Source of the DNA: Strigamia acuminata
Taxonomy: Eukaryota; Arthropoda; Chilopoda; Geophilomorpha; Linotaeniidae
DNA length: 64,000 nucleotides
Assembly (NCBI GenBank): GCA_949358305.1
Contig: OX442323.1
Location: 7,874,001 to 7,938,000, forward strand
Reading direction: 5' to 3'
The notes under the pieces were generated by a model. It was not told where the DNA came from, did not search any database, and saw nothing but the letters and a program-made list of their open reading frames with translations. Below, one piece after another: positions 31,202 through 43,035 of the stretch; within the stretch, counting starts at the first letter, position 1, and every line of letters begins with the position of its first letter. The position numbers and the translations under genes are program-made.

Positions 31202-32490
31202 TTATTGGGGGTAACCGAAGTTGTGTAGGGACATTTGGGAGGATATTAGAGTGACCCCCGGTGGTAACGAGGCTCCTGGGGGTCGGGGTTGGGCGGGCAT
31301 GGCGTTGGGGGGCATCGGGAGCCCGGCTTTGATTTTCGCGTCCACTTTGAAGCTGAATTGGAGAAAGAATTGCTTCGTGTCGCGGTTCCACGCGGTCCAG
31401 AATTTGCCCTCGCTTTTGTCCACTTCGCGGCTGGGGACCTTGAAGGCGATGGTCTCGTAGGGTTCCGCGGCGAAGAGCAGGTATTGCCATTTGCGGTCCG
31501 GGGGTTCGATTTTTTGTTCGTAGGCGGACATGAAGCGATGTCGCGGCGCTATTGCTTCGGAGATTTCCGGGTAGTCGATTTGGAATAGAAGGCTTTGTTG
31601 TCCGGTTTCGTGGTCGCGTTGTTTGGTCACTCTGTAGCCGGGGCGACCGATTTTGATGAATTTTTTTATGTCCACGCGGGGTTTTTCGGGCGCGGGCTGG
31701 GCCGGTGCGTCTTTCGCTTCTTTAGCGGCGCGGCGGGCGAGATTCGCTTGATGTTTTTTGCCTTGCGTGTGCGCCAAGTAACTTCCTTCGTTGTTGTGGA
31801 GTGTCAGGCAGAGTTTGCATTCGTATGAACCTGTGGGGAGGAAAAATTGGTGTTTTAGATCGGTTTGATATGTGATTTTACAGTTTTTAATGTTTTTCTT
31901 ACGATTTTGACGATTTTTAATGTTTTTTCTTACGATTTTGACGATTTTTAATGTTTTTTCTCACGATTTTGACCATTTTTAATGTTTTTTCTTACGATTT
32001 TGACCATTTTTAATGTTTTTTCTTACAATTTTAACCATTTTTAATGTTTTTTCTTACGATTTTGACGATTTTTAATGTTTTTTCTCACGATTTTGACCAT
32101 TTTTAATGTTTTTTCTTACGATTTTGACCATTTTTAATGTTTTTTCTTACAATTTTAACCATTTTTAATGTTTTTCTTACGATTTTGACCATTTTTAATG
32201 TTTTTCTTACGATTTCGACCATTTTTAATGTTTTTTCTTACGATTTTGAACATTTTCAATGTTTGTTCTTACGATTTTGACCATTTTTAATGTTTTTTCT
32301 TACGACGTTACCAGTTATTATTAGTTTTTACGTTACCTAAATGGTTTTTCATAAAATATGGATCCTTGTTGAGGTCGATCGTCTCTAGGGCGAGTTGACG
32401 GAGCCTTTCTCTGCGATCTCGGTTGGATTCGGACCACGACGCGACTCCTCCGCCGCCGGTTTTCGAACCGACACGGTTTTGAAAATCCAT
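31202..32490 (-). CDS. SF3A2: Splicing factor 3A subunit 2 (SF3a66)
   Basis: Component of the U2 snRNP SF3a complex that helps U2 bind the branch site. Exons 32337-32490 and 31202-31830 sum to 783 bases, 260 aa. The N-terminus MDFQNRVGSKTGGGG and the matrin-type zinc finger YECKLCLTLHNNEGSYLAHT with the following His are intact. GYRVTKQRD, GQQSLLFQIDYPEI, RKWQYLLFAAEPYETIAFK and KFWTAWNRDTKQFFLQF are the conserved core. The long proline-rich heptad tail of vertebrate SF3A2 (about 464 aa in human) is nearly absent: only about 35 Pro-containing residues follow the core before the stop. Confidence 0.95.
31870..32310. repeat. Intronic minisatellite, ~33-base unit
   Basis: Tandem units of TTTTTAATGTTTTTTCTTAC followed by GATTTTGACCA fill most of the SF3A2 intron 31831-32336. 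Confidence 0.94.
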
Positions 32491-32799
32491 GATTTTCTCG
32501 TTTTCTGGTTAAAAAATTTGAATTTTTAAGTTAATAACGTTACAGTGGTTACTCCGTAGCAATTCTTCTTACCAAACTAAGTTCTAAAAGCGTCGATTTC
32601 AACGTTTAAACACGAACTCAATACGAATCGTCTTGATTTCGTCTTCCTTTCTTACTTAATCAGTTTCTCAAATCTGTCAACAGGGGTTGATAATTATCAC
32701 CACCTCGTGGCAAAACCTATAAGTTTCATAAAATTAAACCGAGCGCCGTTGGAATTTCTACACTCCTCGTCGTCGAAGAGAAACTTATTTCTCGCCAAA
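32491..32799. other. Bidirectional gap between SF3A2 (-) and NDUFC2 (+)
   Basis: Head-to-head genes; about 310 bases. An in-frame upstream Met at 32707 would extend NDUFC2 by 31 residues rich in basic and hydroxyl residues, but the shorter start fits family length. Confidence 0.45.
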
Positions 32800-33210
32800 A
32801 TGCCGTCTGAACCCATAAAGGAGTTCATAGAAATGGATGTGTTCATGGGGCACGAACCTCATGCACGGCACGCGGGTATAGCATCCCGTTATTTCCTTCC
32901 AACTTTCACATCGGTGACAGGCGCTGCAACGGCAATGATGATGAATCTAGTTAGAATGCGACCCCTTTGGGCTGGTAAAATGACAAAAATAAACGCAAAA
33001 ACATCCGAATTCTAACTTATATTGTACATTTTAGGTCTCCAAATGTACGCAGTGTTTATCGCCGCTGGTGGAGCAATCGGGGAAGGAGTTTATCAATTTA
33101 AAGAGTGGAAAAATGCACGACGAGATGCGATGTATAAACACTACATCGAGTTGCATCCCGAGCATTTCATCAATGATGGTGGAAAACGAGTAGAAAATGA
33201 ATTGAAATAA
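32800..33210 (+). CDS. NDUFC2: Complex I subunit NDUFC2 (B14.5b)
   Basis: Supernumerary membrane-arm subunit of mitochondrial NADH dehydrogenase. Exons 32800-32974 and 33035-33210 sum to 351 bases, 116 aa (human about 119). Two hydrophobic segments around RYFLPTFTSVTGAATAMMMN and QMYAVFIAAGGAIGEGVY flank RMRPLWAG, and the conserved C-terminal signature RDAMYKHYIELHPEHF is clear. Start at 32800 (MPSEPIKE) was chosen on length; translation from 32707 would add a possible mitochondrial presequence, so that start cannot be excluded. Confidence 0.88.
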
Positions 33211-33411
33211 ATATATTCATTTGTTTATTCATTTATTACAGAGCGACCGAAATACAAGGAAGTTTTCGAGCCGTGGATTCCAATTCGTTAATATAGAATG
33301 AAGATTTTTGTTAGATTTGTGTTAGATTTGACAGTTTTGAGTTCTAGTGTACATTGTTTTGTTTAAATGAAGTGTAATTTGTGAAGATTAAGTTAAATTT
33401 GGTTGTGAAAA

Positions 33412-36400
33412 TTATTTCAAGTTGAGTTCTTTGATTGCTGTTGCTCGGATGACGAATTTTTGGATTTTGCCCGATATCGTCGTTGGGAATTCGTCCACGA
33501 ATTTCATGTATCGTGGCACTTTGAAATGCGATAACTAGTCGAAGAATTAATTTAAATTTGATTGATTAGATACAGAGATTTAAAAATTTACCTTTCCTTT
33601 ACAAAACACTCGTATTTCTTGCTCGGAAAGAGTTTCTCCGGGTTTTAGTTTTACCCAAGCGCACAATTCTTCGCCTAATCGTTCATCCGGGACACCAACG
33701 ACCTATAAAGATCGATTAAAACGATTAAAATCGATAAAACTCGTATTTTTCGCTTCGCGCACGTGAACTTCAGCGATTTTCGGATGCGTGTGTAAAAATT
33801 CTTCGATTTCTTTCGGATAAATGTTTTCCCCGCCTCGAATAATCATGTCTTTAATTCGACCGACTATCTTGATGTAACCTTCCTCATTCGCAACAACCAA
33901 ATCTCTGAAAATAAACTCATCAGACCTCGAAATATCAATTTATTACATCAAAATATTTCGTACCCCGTTCTGTACCATCTATCTGGGGTAATACACTCCG
34001 CGGTCTTCTCTGGATCGTCCCAATATTCTAACATCACCAAATAACCGCGAGTCCACAACTCGCCCCGTTCGCCGCAACGGACTATTTCTTTGGTTTCCGG
34101 GTCCACGATTTTCACCTAAAAAAAAGTAAAAATTATTTTTTAAAATTTAAAATTTTAGTAAATAATTACCGTATATCCCCGTGTATAAGCCGCCCAATTT
34201 ATTCCGAAATTCAGACCTCTAATTGGGGGGGGGGGGGGTCGGCTTATACGTGCGTTATACGTATTCAAAAAAAAATGTAACACACGTTTGTTACATTTTG
34301 TATTGTATATAAGACCAACCATCAAACAATCAGTCAATCTCATCAATTTTCGACTAAATTTTAGTCAATTTCATCAATTTTTGACTAAATTGTAGTCAAT
34401 TTCATCAATTTTTGACTAAATTTTAGTCAATTTCATCAATTTTTGACTAAATTTTAGTCAATTTCATCAATTTTCGACTAAATTTTAGTCAATTTCATCA
34501 ATTTTTTACTAAATTTTAGTCAATTTCATCAATTTTTGACTAAATTTTAGTCAATTTCATCAATTTTCGACTAAATTTCACAAAATTTTGACGTACTCGG
34601 CTTATTTGCGGGAATCCCATTTATTAGCAAAATGGTGCCTCAGAATGGGGGGTCGGCTTGTACACGGGTCGGCTTATACACGGGGATACACGGATATACG
34701 GTATATTGATGAAAAACCTCGGTGTGTTGATTAACCCTGCCGATCGTAGTCGCTCGTATTTCGACGGAATCGTCGTGCGACGTTTGCGTTATAACAGGAC
34801 TCGTTTCAGTGCATCCGTAACACACCTTCAATTGAAATAAAATAAAATTAATCGAATTATATTTGATATAATTGAGAATAAAGCCTTACACTAATTTATC
34901 AAGGAAAGAATGAAGCATTAGACGAAACCCAACACAGATAGAAAGGTTTTTACAAATTGTCAACACACCGTTAAAGTTTTAGCTTTGAGTGTTTTCGCGG
35001 CTTTCTTAAAAACGACTTCGGGACACGCAGCTCCGGCTACCACACCTGGAAAATAACACTCAAATAAAACGCTTTTTGTCTACAAATACGTATACCTGTT
35101 GTGAGAGAGGAAAAATCGTATTTATCAATATCCGGTACATTTAATAAGTCGACAAACATCGTCGGTGTTCCGTACACTGCCGTGCATCTAAAGAGAATCG
35201 TAAAAATTTAAACTCACATTTTTTTTTTTTAATTTAAAATAATTACTTTTCTTTGTGTAAAGCTTGTGCGGTTTCTTTAGCATTGAAACTTGGCGATGGG
35301 AACACCATGCAAGCGCCGTACGAAACGGCCGCCATTGTGCCAACGACGCATCCCAGACAGTGATAAAGCGGTACGGGCAAACAAATGCGATGAGGCTAAA
35401 AAATAAAAATAAAAAAAGTATTTTGTCATTTAAATTTCTAAGTGTTTTGTTATTTTTGTTTTTGAAATGTATTGGAATTTACTCGATCAAAATACCGCAT
35501 TTTTTCGCCAACTATGTACCCATTATTGACGATATTAAAGTGCGACAACACGGCTCCTTTTGGTTTTCCAGTCGTGCCCTGTAAAAATCTTTAATTAAAA
35601 CACGACGAGAGTTTCGACGGACACGTACGGATGTGAACTGGATGTTTGCCGGGCTATCGAACTGGATTTTGCTTTGTAAATCTTCCATTTCCTTAAAATG
35701 TCTGCTTTCCGCGCCGTTCATGACGTCCGACAACTTATACGAACCGCTGCAAAAACAGTTACAACTCTTAATAAAGTCGTAATTATAATTTACACGTTTG
35801 TGTACATACGCATGATCCTTGTCCGATATCATGATGAGATGCGTAAAGCCTTCCAAACTAGAAAATATCACATTAAATTGCCAAAACGAACGACTAATAA
35901 ACACCTACCGATCTTTAATTTGTCCGGGAGAACTTGTGGGAAGCAAAGGCAAAATACTTTTTAACATTTCGTAGTAATTTTGTGTCTTAAATGTTTCGGC
36001 AGATACGAGTGCGCGGATTCCCACTTTGTTCAAACTGTATTCCAATTCCCCGGTTTGATATGCGGGATTGATGTTCACCTAAAAAATTACAAATTTAACT
36101 TTAAAATTTTAAAAAATGCAGCGATTTAAACGCACCATTATCAAACCAGCTTTCGCAGATGCAAATTGAGTTAAAATCCATTCGTAATAGTTCGGACTCC
36201 AAATTCCAATTCTGTCGCCTTGCTTCAACCCGGTCGCGATCAAACCGGCCGCAAAACGATCCACCTGTTGCGTATACGTCGGTATTTACCCGAATTTTAT
36301 CACCTATTAATGATATTTGATTATATTTACGTCTTGTTTGAATTGGGTGTAGGTTTTTCGGGTGTTTGATTGACAGAATACAACCGCATCTCTATCCCCG

Positions 36401-36648
36401 TGCACTTGAGCAGTTTCGTCGAGCAGTTGACCGATAGTCAGTCCCAAAAGCGGTTTCTTCCCAGGCTCGTTGAAATAGCTCCATTTTGTGCTATTTTATC
36501 ACCGATAATTGAAATTTATAAATTTTAAAACAAAATTAAAATAAATATTTAGCTCCACCCACCTGTAATTGACGGTAGAAATTGACAAAACGTGTTTAAA
36601 TTTCGTCAATGCTTTTGCAACGTTCAAATGCGAGCTTAAACCAAACAT
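33412..36648 (-). CDS. ACSF2: ACSF2-type medium-chain acyl-CoA ligase, copy A
   Basis: ANL-superfamily enzyme that activates fatty acids to acyl-CoA via an acyl-adenylate, probably mitochondrial (basic, hydroxylated N-terminus). Fifteen exons: 36563-36648, 36331-36490, 36136-36264, 35909-36078, 35810-35857, 35629-35746, 35483-35578, 35247-35395, 35096-35187, 34969-35045, 34718-34825, 33964-34115, 33763-33904, 33592-33702, 33412-33534; total 1761 bases, 586 aa. Motifs: [16 protein letters not shown] (P-loop A3), PLYHCLG (A4), YGCTETSP (A5), WYRTGDLVV (A7), [16 protein letters not shown] (A8) and [10 protein letters not shown] with the catalytic Lys (A10). All motifs are canonical. First of a tandem array on this strand. 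Confidence 0.94.
34168..34703. mobile_element. Element with CCGTATATCCCCGTGTATAA inverted ends
   Basis: The left end (ACCGTATATCCCCGTGTATA then AGCCG) is repeated in reverse complement at the right end (CGGCTTATACACGGGGATAC then ACGGATATACGGT). Between them lie a 14-G run, and eight or so copies of a roughly 33-base unit (GTCAATTTCATCAATTTTTG then ACTAAATTTTA) at about 34335-34590. No transposase. It is inserted in an intron of ACSF2 copy A and absent from the same intron in the other copies. Confidence 0.75.
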
Positions 36649-36876
36649 TGTCGTAGTGTCAACTGCCAAACTTTTGTTTTTATCACCTTTTAGTTTTATC
36701 TCAAGAAATGGGTCACAGAGTCAATATTGGCTCGGGTCACGGTGACTGTTTCCACCGGTTTCCACCAACCACGCACGCGCAGATCAACAAAACATGACCT
36801 TGATAAGATTGAAATTAAAGTTTATTTTGATACAAGACGTTCAATTTTCGCACTGTTTATTTCTTTATTATTTTCG
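36649..36876. other. Spacer between ACSF2 copies A and B
   Basis: Only about 230 bases separate the start codon of copy A from the stop codon of copy B; both are on the minus strand. It must hold the copy A promoter. No motif was secure. Confidence 0.4.
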
Positions 36877-39527
36877 TTACGAGGCGACTGGTTTTGTCAA
36901 TTTGAACTCTTTAATCGCTAAATCACGTAATGAATTTTTCTGCACTTTTCCTGTCCCACTCGTTACGAATCGCTCGACGAATTTGATGTAGCGAGGGATT
37001 TTGAAATAAGCCAGCTGTAAAAAAAATCTATTTTTATCCGGAAAATCCAACTAAAAACAAATTAAATTTATATAACCACGATACCTGTTGACTACAAAAC
37101 TCTTTCACTTCCTTCTCCGTCATCGCAGACCCTGAATTTAAACGAACATACACACAAACTTCTTCGCCCAATCTGTCGTCCGGGATGCCAAAAACCTGAC
37201 AAAACCATTTAAAAATTATTAAAAAGATCATTTAAAGTGACTTATGACGCCAAATACATGCGCTTCGGCAATTTTCGGATGAGTATGGAGAAAACCCTCG
37301 ATTTCTGTCGGATATATGTTCTCCCCACCCCGAATAATCATGTCTTTCAAACGTCCAATTAGTTTAATGTAACCAGATTCATCCATGATCCCTAAATCCC
37401 TAAACAAAACAATAAAAATAAATTGTAACCAGAGAATCGTGCGCCGCCATCTTGATTTATGATTCATGATTTAATTATATACACACCCGGTTTTGTACCA
37501 TCCGTTTACTATACATTCTTTTGTTTTCTCCGGTTCGTCCCAATATCCAATCATTACCGACGACCCACGAGTGCAGATTTCTCCAACTTGTCCACGTAAT
37601 GCAATCTCTTGAGTATCGGTGTTGACGATTTTAATCTGCAAAATCCAACGCTTTGTACGTACTCTGTACACTTACGCGGGAGATAAAACTTACTTCGGAG
37701 TTGTCGAATACTTTTCCTACAGTCGTCGAACGCTTTTCAAGAGAATCGTTACAATACGCCATTGCTATTCCGGGACTCGATTCAGTGCTGCCGTAACCAC
37801 TCTGAAAATAATATTAATATCTGAATTATCATCTTCATCGTTGTTGTTTAATTTGTTACAACAATTCCGTTCATTTTCAGTTTCGACTCGAGAATTTTTA
37901 TCAATTCGGGTGGAGCGGGCGCACCACCAAGGACCCCTGCGTGAATTAAAAATCAATACAAATTAATTTGATGTTTTGTTTGTAAATTTTTTCCATATTT
38001 TCGAATACCCGCTTCGATTCTTGAAAAATCATAATCGCTCACATTTGGTAGATCGAGAATATCTATGTACATCGTAGGGGTACCGTAAACAACTGTACAC
38101 CTTAAAAAAATATTTTTTTAAAATAAAATATTGTTAAATAAACAAATTTGTTACTTTTCTTCGTGGATTGCTTTAGCTGTCAATTCAGCACTGACACTCG
38201 AACTCGGATAAACTTGACACACACCAAATTTGAGCGCCGTAATCGACCCACAACCACTTGCGAAGCTGTGGTAAAGTGGAGTGGGAATGCACAAACGATG
38301 AAGCTGAAATAATAATAAAAATTTACAATTCCAAAATTTTTTATTGAAATATTGAAAAAATTACTTTGTTGAGAAAACCGAGTCTTTCGGCAACGGAATA
38401 CGCGTTGTTTATTAACCCAAAATGAGAAAGAGTCGCTGCTTTCGGTGTCCCACTTGTACCCTAGAAATATAAAACTATTTTAATCATTTGAAAATCGAAG
38501 ATTTCTTTCTACAAACAGATGTAAACTGAATGTTGACTGCATCTTCAAAACTAATCGCTGTTTGCAATTCGTCCAATATTTTGAAGTGGGAATCGTTCGC
38601 AAGGCTTCTAACATCCGAGAATTTAAACGTGCCACTACAAATAAACCAAAAATCGATTTATTTCACATTTATAATCGAAGTGTTATAGAATTTACTCGTA
38701 ATCTTTGTCCGAAATGATTATCAAGTGGGTTAAATCCAAAGAGCTTTTAAAAAAATATACAAAATATTTCAATATAGACATTTAAATTGAAAAAGGGAGT
38801 TTCTACTCGTCTTTAATTTGACCGGGCGAGCTGGTTTGAATAGATGGAGCAATGGTTTTTAGTAATTCGTAATAATTCTGCGTTTTAAATTGATCCTTGG
38901 ACACCAGCGCACGAACACCGACTTTTTTCAAGCAATAATGAAGTTCCCTCGCCTGGTTCGCGGGATTAATGTTCACCTGAAATACAATTAAATTTATTAT
39001 GCTATTAATACATTTAATATATAAGTTACAAGTATTAATCCGGCTTTAGCAGAAGCGAATTGAGTCACGATCCATTCGTAGATATTGGGACTCAGAATTC
39101 CAATTCTTTCGCCTTTTTTTAATCCGATCGCGATCAAACCAGCAGCGAAATTATCCACCTATCAAATAAAATCGATATTTAATTCATTTGTATAAAACAC
39201 AAATCGATTTTTTAACAATATTTTTACGTCATTTTTAAATTGAATAAAGTTTTTCCTCGTGTTTGACTCGCGAAAAATCATCGCTTCGTTGGTGCCGTAC
39301 ACTTCGGCCGATTTGTCCACAACTTGGCCCAAAGTTTGATTGATTAGTGGTTGATTTCCATTTTTGTGGCTGTAACTCAATTTTGTTGCGTTTGTTGCAC
39401 TGGAAATAAAAATTAGCGTCAGTTTTTCTTATTTGTAATTAGGAAATATAAATACTTGCCTAGAAAAACATTTTTGACAACTCGTTAAAGATCTGTAGAC
39501 ATTTTGTAGACGTAGAAGTTTCGTCAT
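36877..39527 (-). CDS. ACSF2: ACSF2-type acyl-CoA ligase, copy B
   Basis: Tandem paralogue with the same fifteen-exon structure as copy A: 39460-39527, 39228-39399, 39030-39158, 38807-38976, 38696-38743, 38517-38634, 38365-38460, 38155-38303, 38009-38100, 37860-37936, 37694-37801, 37487-37635, 37258-37399, 37085-37195, 36877-37014; total 1767 bases, 588 aa. Motifs: [16 protein letters not shown] (A3, with Ala after Lys), YGSTESSP (A5), WYKTGDLG (A7), [16 protein letters not shown] (A8), [11 protein letters not shown] (A10). The first intron appears to be of the GC-AG class: the only in-phase donor is AG|GCAAGT at 39459. The N-terminus ([19 protein letters not shown]) looks like a mitochondrial presequence. 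Confidence 0.92.
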
Positions 39528-39639
39528 TGTCAAATCCTGGAATGCTGCACTTGATTGTCGAGCAGTTTGTTTTGATAAAGTTATAAACAGTCACGAAATG
39601 TTTTTATCAGGTCACGTGGGACAATAGAGGAAGTATAGA

Positions 39640-39893
39640 GTAATTTAATGTTCAAGGTCCAAAAATATATAATTATATTTTATTTGAATTTTGATTTTAA
39701 TATACAACATGACGGCAATATTTCTAATTTTTTAAAGGTCAAAGCGTACGGTACCTGTATGAATTGACAATTAGTATCATAAAATCCCTAAGATATTCCA
39801 AATAGATATCTTTTTCTAGTTTGGAGTTGGCTACACTTGCTTGATAGACGTTTGTCCTTAGTTTGTCTTTTGTTGCATCACTTCCTTTTCAAA
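39640..39893 (-). pseudogene. Relic of a secreted-family exon
   Basis: Degenerate minus-strand copy of the terminal exon seen at 56331-56519 and in the relics at 42717-42892 and 45837-45971: it starts with the acceptor and TTTGAAAAGGAAGTGATGCA, and retains a decayed version of the 'KSYGYTLTF' end at about 39760-39790. Frame is not maintained. Confidence 0.6.
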
Positions 39894-40242
39894 CTGAACA
39901 AAACGTGTAAAAAAAATGCAAAAAATGTGCTTGTATTATAAATTAAAATGACAATTTGTGTGTGCTGTCAAACCCCAATCATTTAACACTCCCCCCATCT
40001 GGTGTCAAAATGTATCAAAATGAAACTTTGTCCATTCTGGGCTGATGGGCCTCCTGGTGTCCTGGACCATGTGGGCATTTTGCCAAGTTATAGAAAAAAA
40101 TTTGGTTGGCCCTTCTGGATCGATGGCCCCCTGGGCCACTGATTTTCATAAATTACAAAAATTTGAAGCACCAATGTAAAAGACTTTATTTAAGAAGGCT
40201 TCATTCAAATCAAACTATTACCATAGTGTAAGAAAGGTTATG

Positions 40243-40332
40243 TCAAATTAAACGTTTTAAATGAAATACCATACATTTCCCTTGCAAAATCCTCTCATTT
40301 CTTCTGTTTTAAGCGTTTCCCCACCATTCAGA
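40243..40332 (-). pseudogene. ACSF2 exon fragment
   Basis: About 90 bases match the penultimate exon and its donor intron of ACSF2 copies C and D (compare 48780-48866 and 53575-53660), including CATTTCCCTTGCAAAA and TTTTAAGCGTTTCCCCACC. No other ACSF2 exon adjoins it, so it is a duplication scar. Confidence 0.75.
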
Positions 40333-40377
40333 CCCAGTAATTTAATACCAAATAAGCCTTTAGTGTTGCTTGTAGGG

Positions 40378-40862
40378 CGAAGCAACATAGCGGATTAGTG
40401 CATCAAATTCTTGACTCACAATACAATGCAAACCAAAAGGTATAACAAAATATGGAAAGTCAATAAAAGTGGGCAAAAATCTCTGTTTAAACTCTGTGCA
40501 GAGCTTATACACACACAACCTCATTGGTATGCCAACCAATGGGGTAAACAAACCAATACAACCAAGGGGATACCTCATTAAAATGGAGAAAAGAGGAAAG
40601 TTAAAAAGTCAAGAGCTCTCTTGGCCTTGCAAGGTCATGTGTTGTTTTTCAACAACACACTAGAAGGGAAAGCCTTGAAGTTGGCTTCACGGTGTAGCGC
40701 GCACAAGGTGGCGACTGCTCCATTTCAAAGTTGAATAAATGTAAATCATTACAATCCTAATGGCCGTGGTTTGATTAACCCACTTATAAGCCTAAGACTC
40801 AAATAAAAGTTAAGGTTAACTACAAAGTGAAGACTTTATTCAAATCAAACCATTACGGTATT
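40378..40862. repeat. 3' flank block of the secreted family, copy 1
   Basis: A block beginning GGCGAAGCAACATAGCGGAT and ending at the stop codon of the downstream gene recurs at 46137-46622 almost complete, and at 44033-44286 in part. It includes the 3' untranslated region of each gene. It contains TCAAGAGCTC and a short palindrome TGTTGTTTxTCAACAACA. Confidence 0.85.
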
Positions 40863-41768
40863 TTATTCCATTACAGTTATAGATTTTGATTTAGGTTTAG
40901 ATTTTGGTTTAGGTTTAGATTTTGATTTAGGTTTAGATTTTGATTTAGGTTTAGATTTTGATTTTGAATCGTTAAAGGTCAACGTGTACCCGTGTGATTT
41001 GCAAGCTCGAATATAAAATTCCCCATAATGTGCTACCACGTCATCTAAAGCGACAATGCTGTCCAAATTATCCATGATGTAATCTGTAGATGCCTTGGAC
41101 CGTGTACGTGAAAGTTTAGCATGTTCTTCTTTAAACTGAACGAAACAAGTCATAAAATCAAATAAAAATTCATTATTATTCATTTAATTCCAATTTTTAC
41201 TTTCTTTAAATTTTTTAAATACCTTAGGATTCTTATCGGTTGAGCATTTTCCCCCGATTATAAATAATAGTTCTAATGTTAGCAAATTTGTGCCAATAAT
41301 GTCCTTTTCACCAGGTTTAGATAATATGTATTTTACCTCACTGGGTTTTGCATCTTTAAAGGTCAAAGTGTACCCGTATAATTTGCAAACTCGAATATAA
41401 AAATCCCCTTCTTTTGCTACAATGATATTAAAACCGACAGCGTTGTCGTGATTTTTGTCGTAGCTGTCTAATTGGTCCTTGGGCCAACTACTGTCACGTT
41501 TCTTTTCTTCTACGGTCTGAACAAAACATGTCATAAAAACAAATAAAAATTCATTATTATTCAATTAATTCCAATTTTTATTTTTTTTAAATTTTATAAA
41601 TACCTTAGTATGGTTTAAGATTGGACATTTCCCCAAAAGTAATAGGGATAGTGCTAACGTAGTTGTGCCAGTAATGTCCTTTTCACCTGGTTTAGATGCT
41701 CTGAATTCACAATTGACGCGCACAATATGGTAAAACAAACGGAAACAAATAAACACGAATTTCAACAT
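40863..41768 (-). CDS. Unrecognised secreted two-domain protein, paralogue 1
   Basis: Three exons, 41604-41768, 41223-41516 and 40863-41135, all phase 0, total 732 bases, 243 aa. Signal peptide: MLKFVFICFRLFYHIVRVNC. A repeated two-part module follows: SKPGEKDITGT...GKCPILNHTK, then EEKKRDSSWPKDQLDSYDK...GDFYIRVCKLYGYTLTFKD; the second round is SKPGEKDIIGT...GGKCSTDKNPK, then EEHAKLSRTRSKAS...GEFYIRACKSHGYTLTFND. It ends in a Lys/Ser/Pro repeat tail (KSKSKPKSKSKPK). Start chosen at the Met directly before the hydrophobic stretch, as in paralogues 2 and 3. I know of no family that matches; two Cys per module suggests possible disulphides. Likely extracellular, function unknown. Confidence 0.8.
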
Positions 41769-41849
41769 TGCGTAAGAATTAGAAGCAGCCTTGAAGATAG
41801 GGATCTTCACATTAAATGATCCTACAATTAAAAAAAGTGTAGCTTATTA

Positions 41850-42395
41850 GATATTCGATTTCAGGATGTCCAAAATGGACGTTTCTATTGTGAGATTCTA
41901 TGATGTCACTCATGTATTAGCGCTACCTAGCGCAACCCGTTAATACCGGAATAAATTCTTAACGGAATCACTTCCGGTTTTACGCTAACACGTGCTAACA
42001 CATCGTCTCTTATTTAATAATCCGTTAAATCGTCATATGACGCGTGCTGAACATACCTTATTCATCAGGTTATGGCCTATGGGTCTAGGAATGTTCTGAA
42101 TGTGCAGAAACATAGTTGTAACATCGCATCGTGTATCATCTGTGCCACAATCTAATTTTTTAGAGAAATTGGTGATTTTTTGCGGAATCTAGTAAGGAAC
42201 TTCTGAATTGAAAAAAGGCAGAAACAGGGATCCAAACGCCGGGAAGTGGGCACGTAACACATAATTTGCATCACTCCATTTCTAGAAGTTAGACGGAATT
42301 AAAAACTTCAACATTTGGAAATTCGCAATGGAAACGCAGCTCGTGCGTGAAGGTTTCTGGGAATATGTTAGTGGAAAGAAGGCAGATGACACCAA
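41850..42395. repeat. 5' flank block of the secreted family, copy 1
   Basis: Conserved non-coding block upstream of the gene (which reads leftward). Recognisable parts: GTGTAGCTTATTAGATATTC, GTCCAAAATGGAC (inverted repeat), TAGCGCTACCTAGCGC, CACTTCCGG, GCTAACACGTGCTAACAC, then a distal part with GATCCAAACGCCGGGAAGTG. It recurs at 45280-45530, 47630-48185 and 52575-53075, and partly at 56235-56280. It probably contains the promoter. Confidence 0.8.
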
Positions 42396-42627
42396 AAGTC
42401 AAGTGGCACTGGTTACCATTGCGCTCACACACGGTGTTCAAAAGCATGTGTACCAGAAAGTGCGCGGACAAGCAACTGCCAAGGACGTGAGGGCTGTGTG
42501 AGAATGGAGCAAAATGGCAACGGAATAACCCATTGAATCCAAGTGATGGTGGTGACCTAGACAAGTGCTAGTTGCAAAAAGAAAATGTTCAGTGTGTGTT
42601 GTTCATCAAGCAATTACTAAACGCATG

Positions 42628-42892
42628 TTAATATAAAAGCAAGGTTTTATTCATATGTGTATGCATAACGAGCAAGTAATGTTCAGGGTCCAAAAATATA
42701 TATTTATATTTCATTTGTATTTTGATTTTATTGTACAATATGACGCCAAAAGTCAAAGTGTATTCGTATGATTTGAAAACTCGAATCATAAAACCCCTAT
42801 AATATTCGAAACAGACATCTTTTTCTTGTTTGGAGTTGGCTAGGCGTTTGTCAGTAGGCATTTTATCATAGGTCCATCATTTCCTTTTCAAA
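42628..42892 (-). pseudogene. Broken single-domain secreted-family exon
   Basis: It begins with the family acceptor and TTTGAAAAGGAAATGATGGA, meets TGA/TAA stops within ten codons, then resumes in another frame with KRLANSKQEKDVCFEYYRG and KSYEYTLTF. The same arrangement of early stop plus resumed frame occurs at 45699-45971, so the lesion predates their duplication. No first exon is attached. Confidence 0.7.
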
Positions 42893-43035
42893 CTGAACAA
42901 AACCAATGGGGTAAACAAACCAATACAGAGGGGAGTTAAAAGTAGTGTGTATGACTAAAATGATTCATGGAGATGTACGCAAATGAAAGATGGAGTCCAG
43001 TCAGTCAAAAGGTAGAAATTAGAATGCCTTTATTC

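Noticed and set aside
32707-32799. Start of NDUFC2 at 32707
   Set aside because: In frame, but the 116-aa product from 32800 matches the family length and conservation begins after it; kept only as an alternative.
40880-40975. TTTAGATTTTGATTTAGGT tandem words as a CRISPR or satellite array
   Set aside because: They lie in frame in the third exon and encode the Lys/Ser/Pro tail, with a stop at its end in three paralogues.
42289-42564. 91-codon minus frame in the secreted-family upstream block, and its counterpart at 48076-48345
   Set aside because: The frame is not kept between copies of the block and has no signal or homology.
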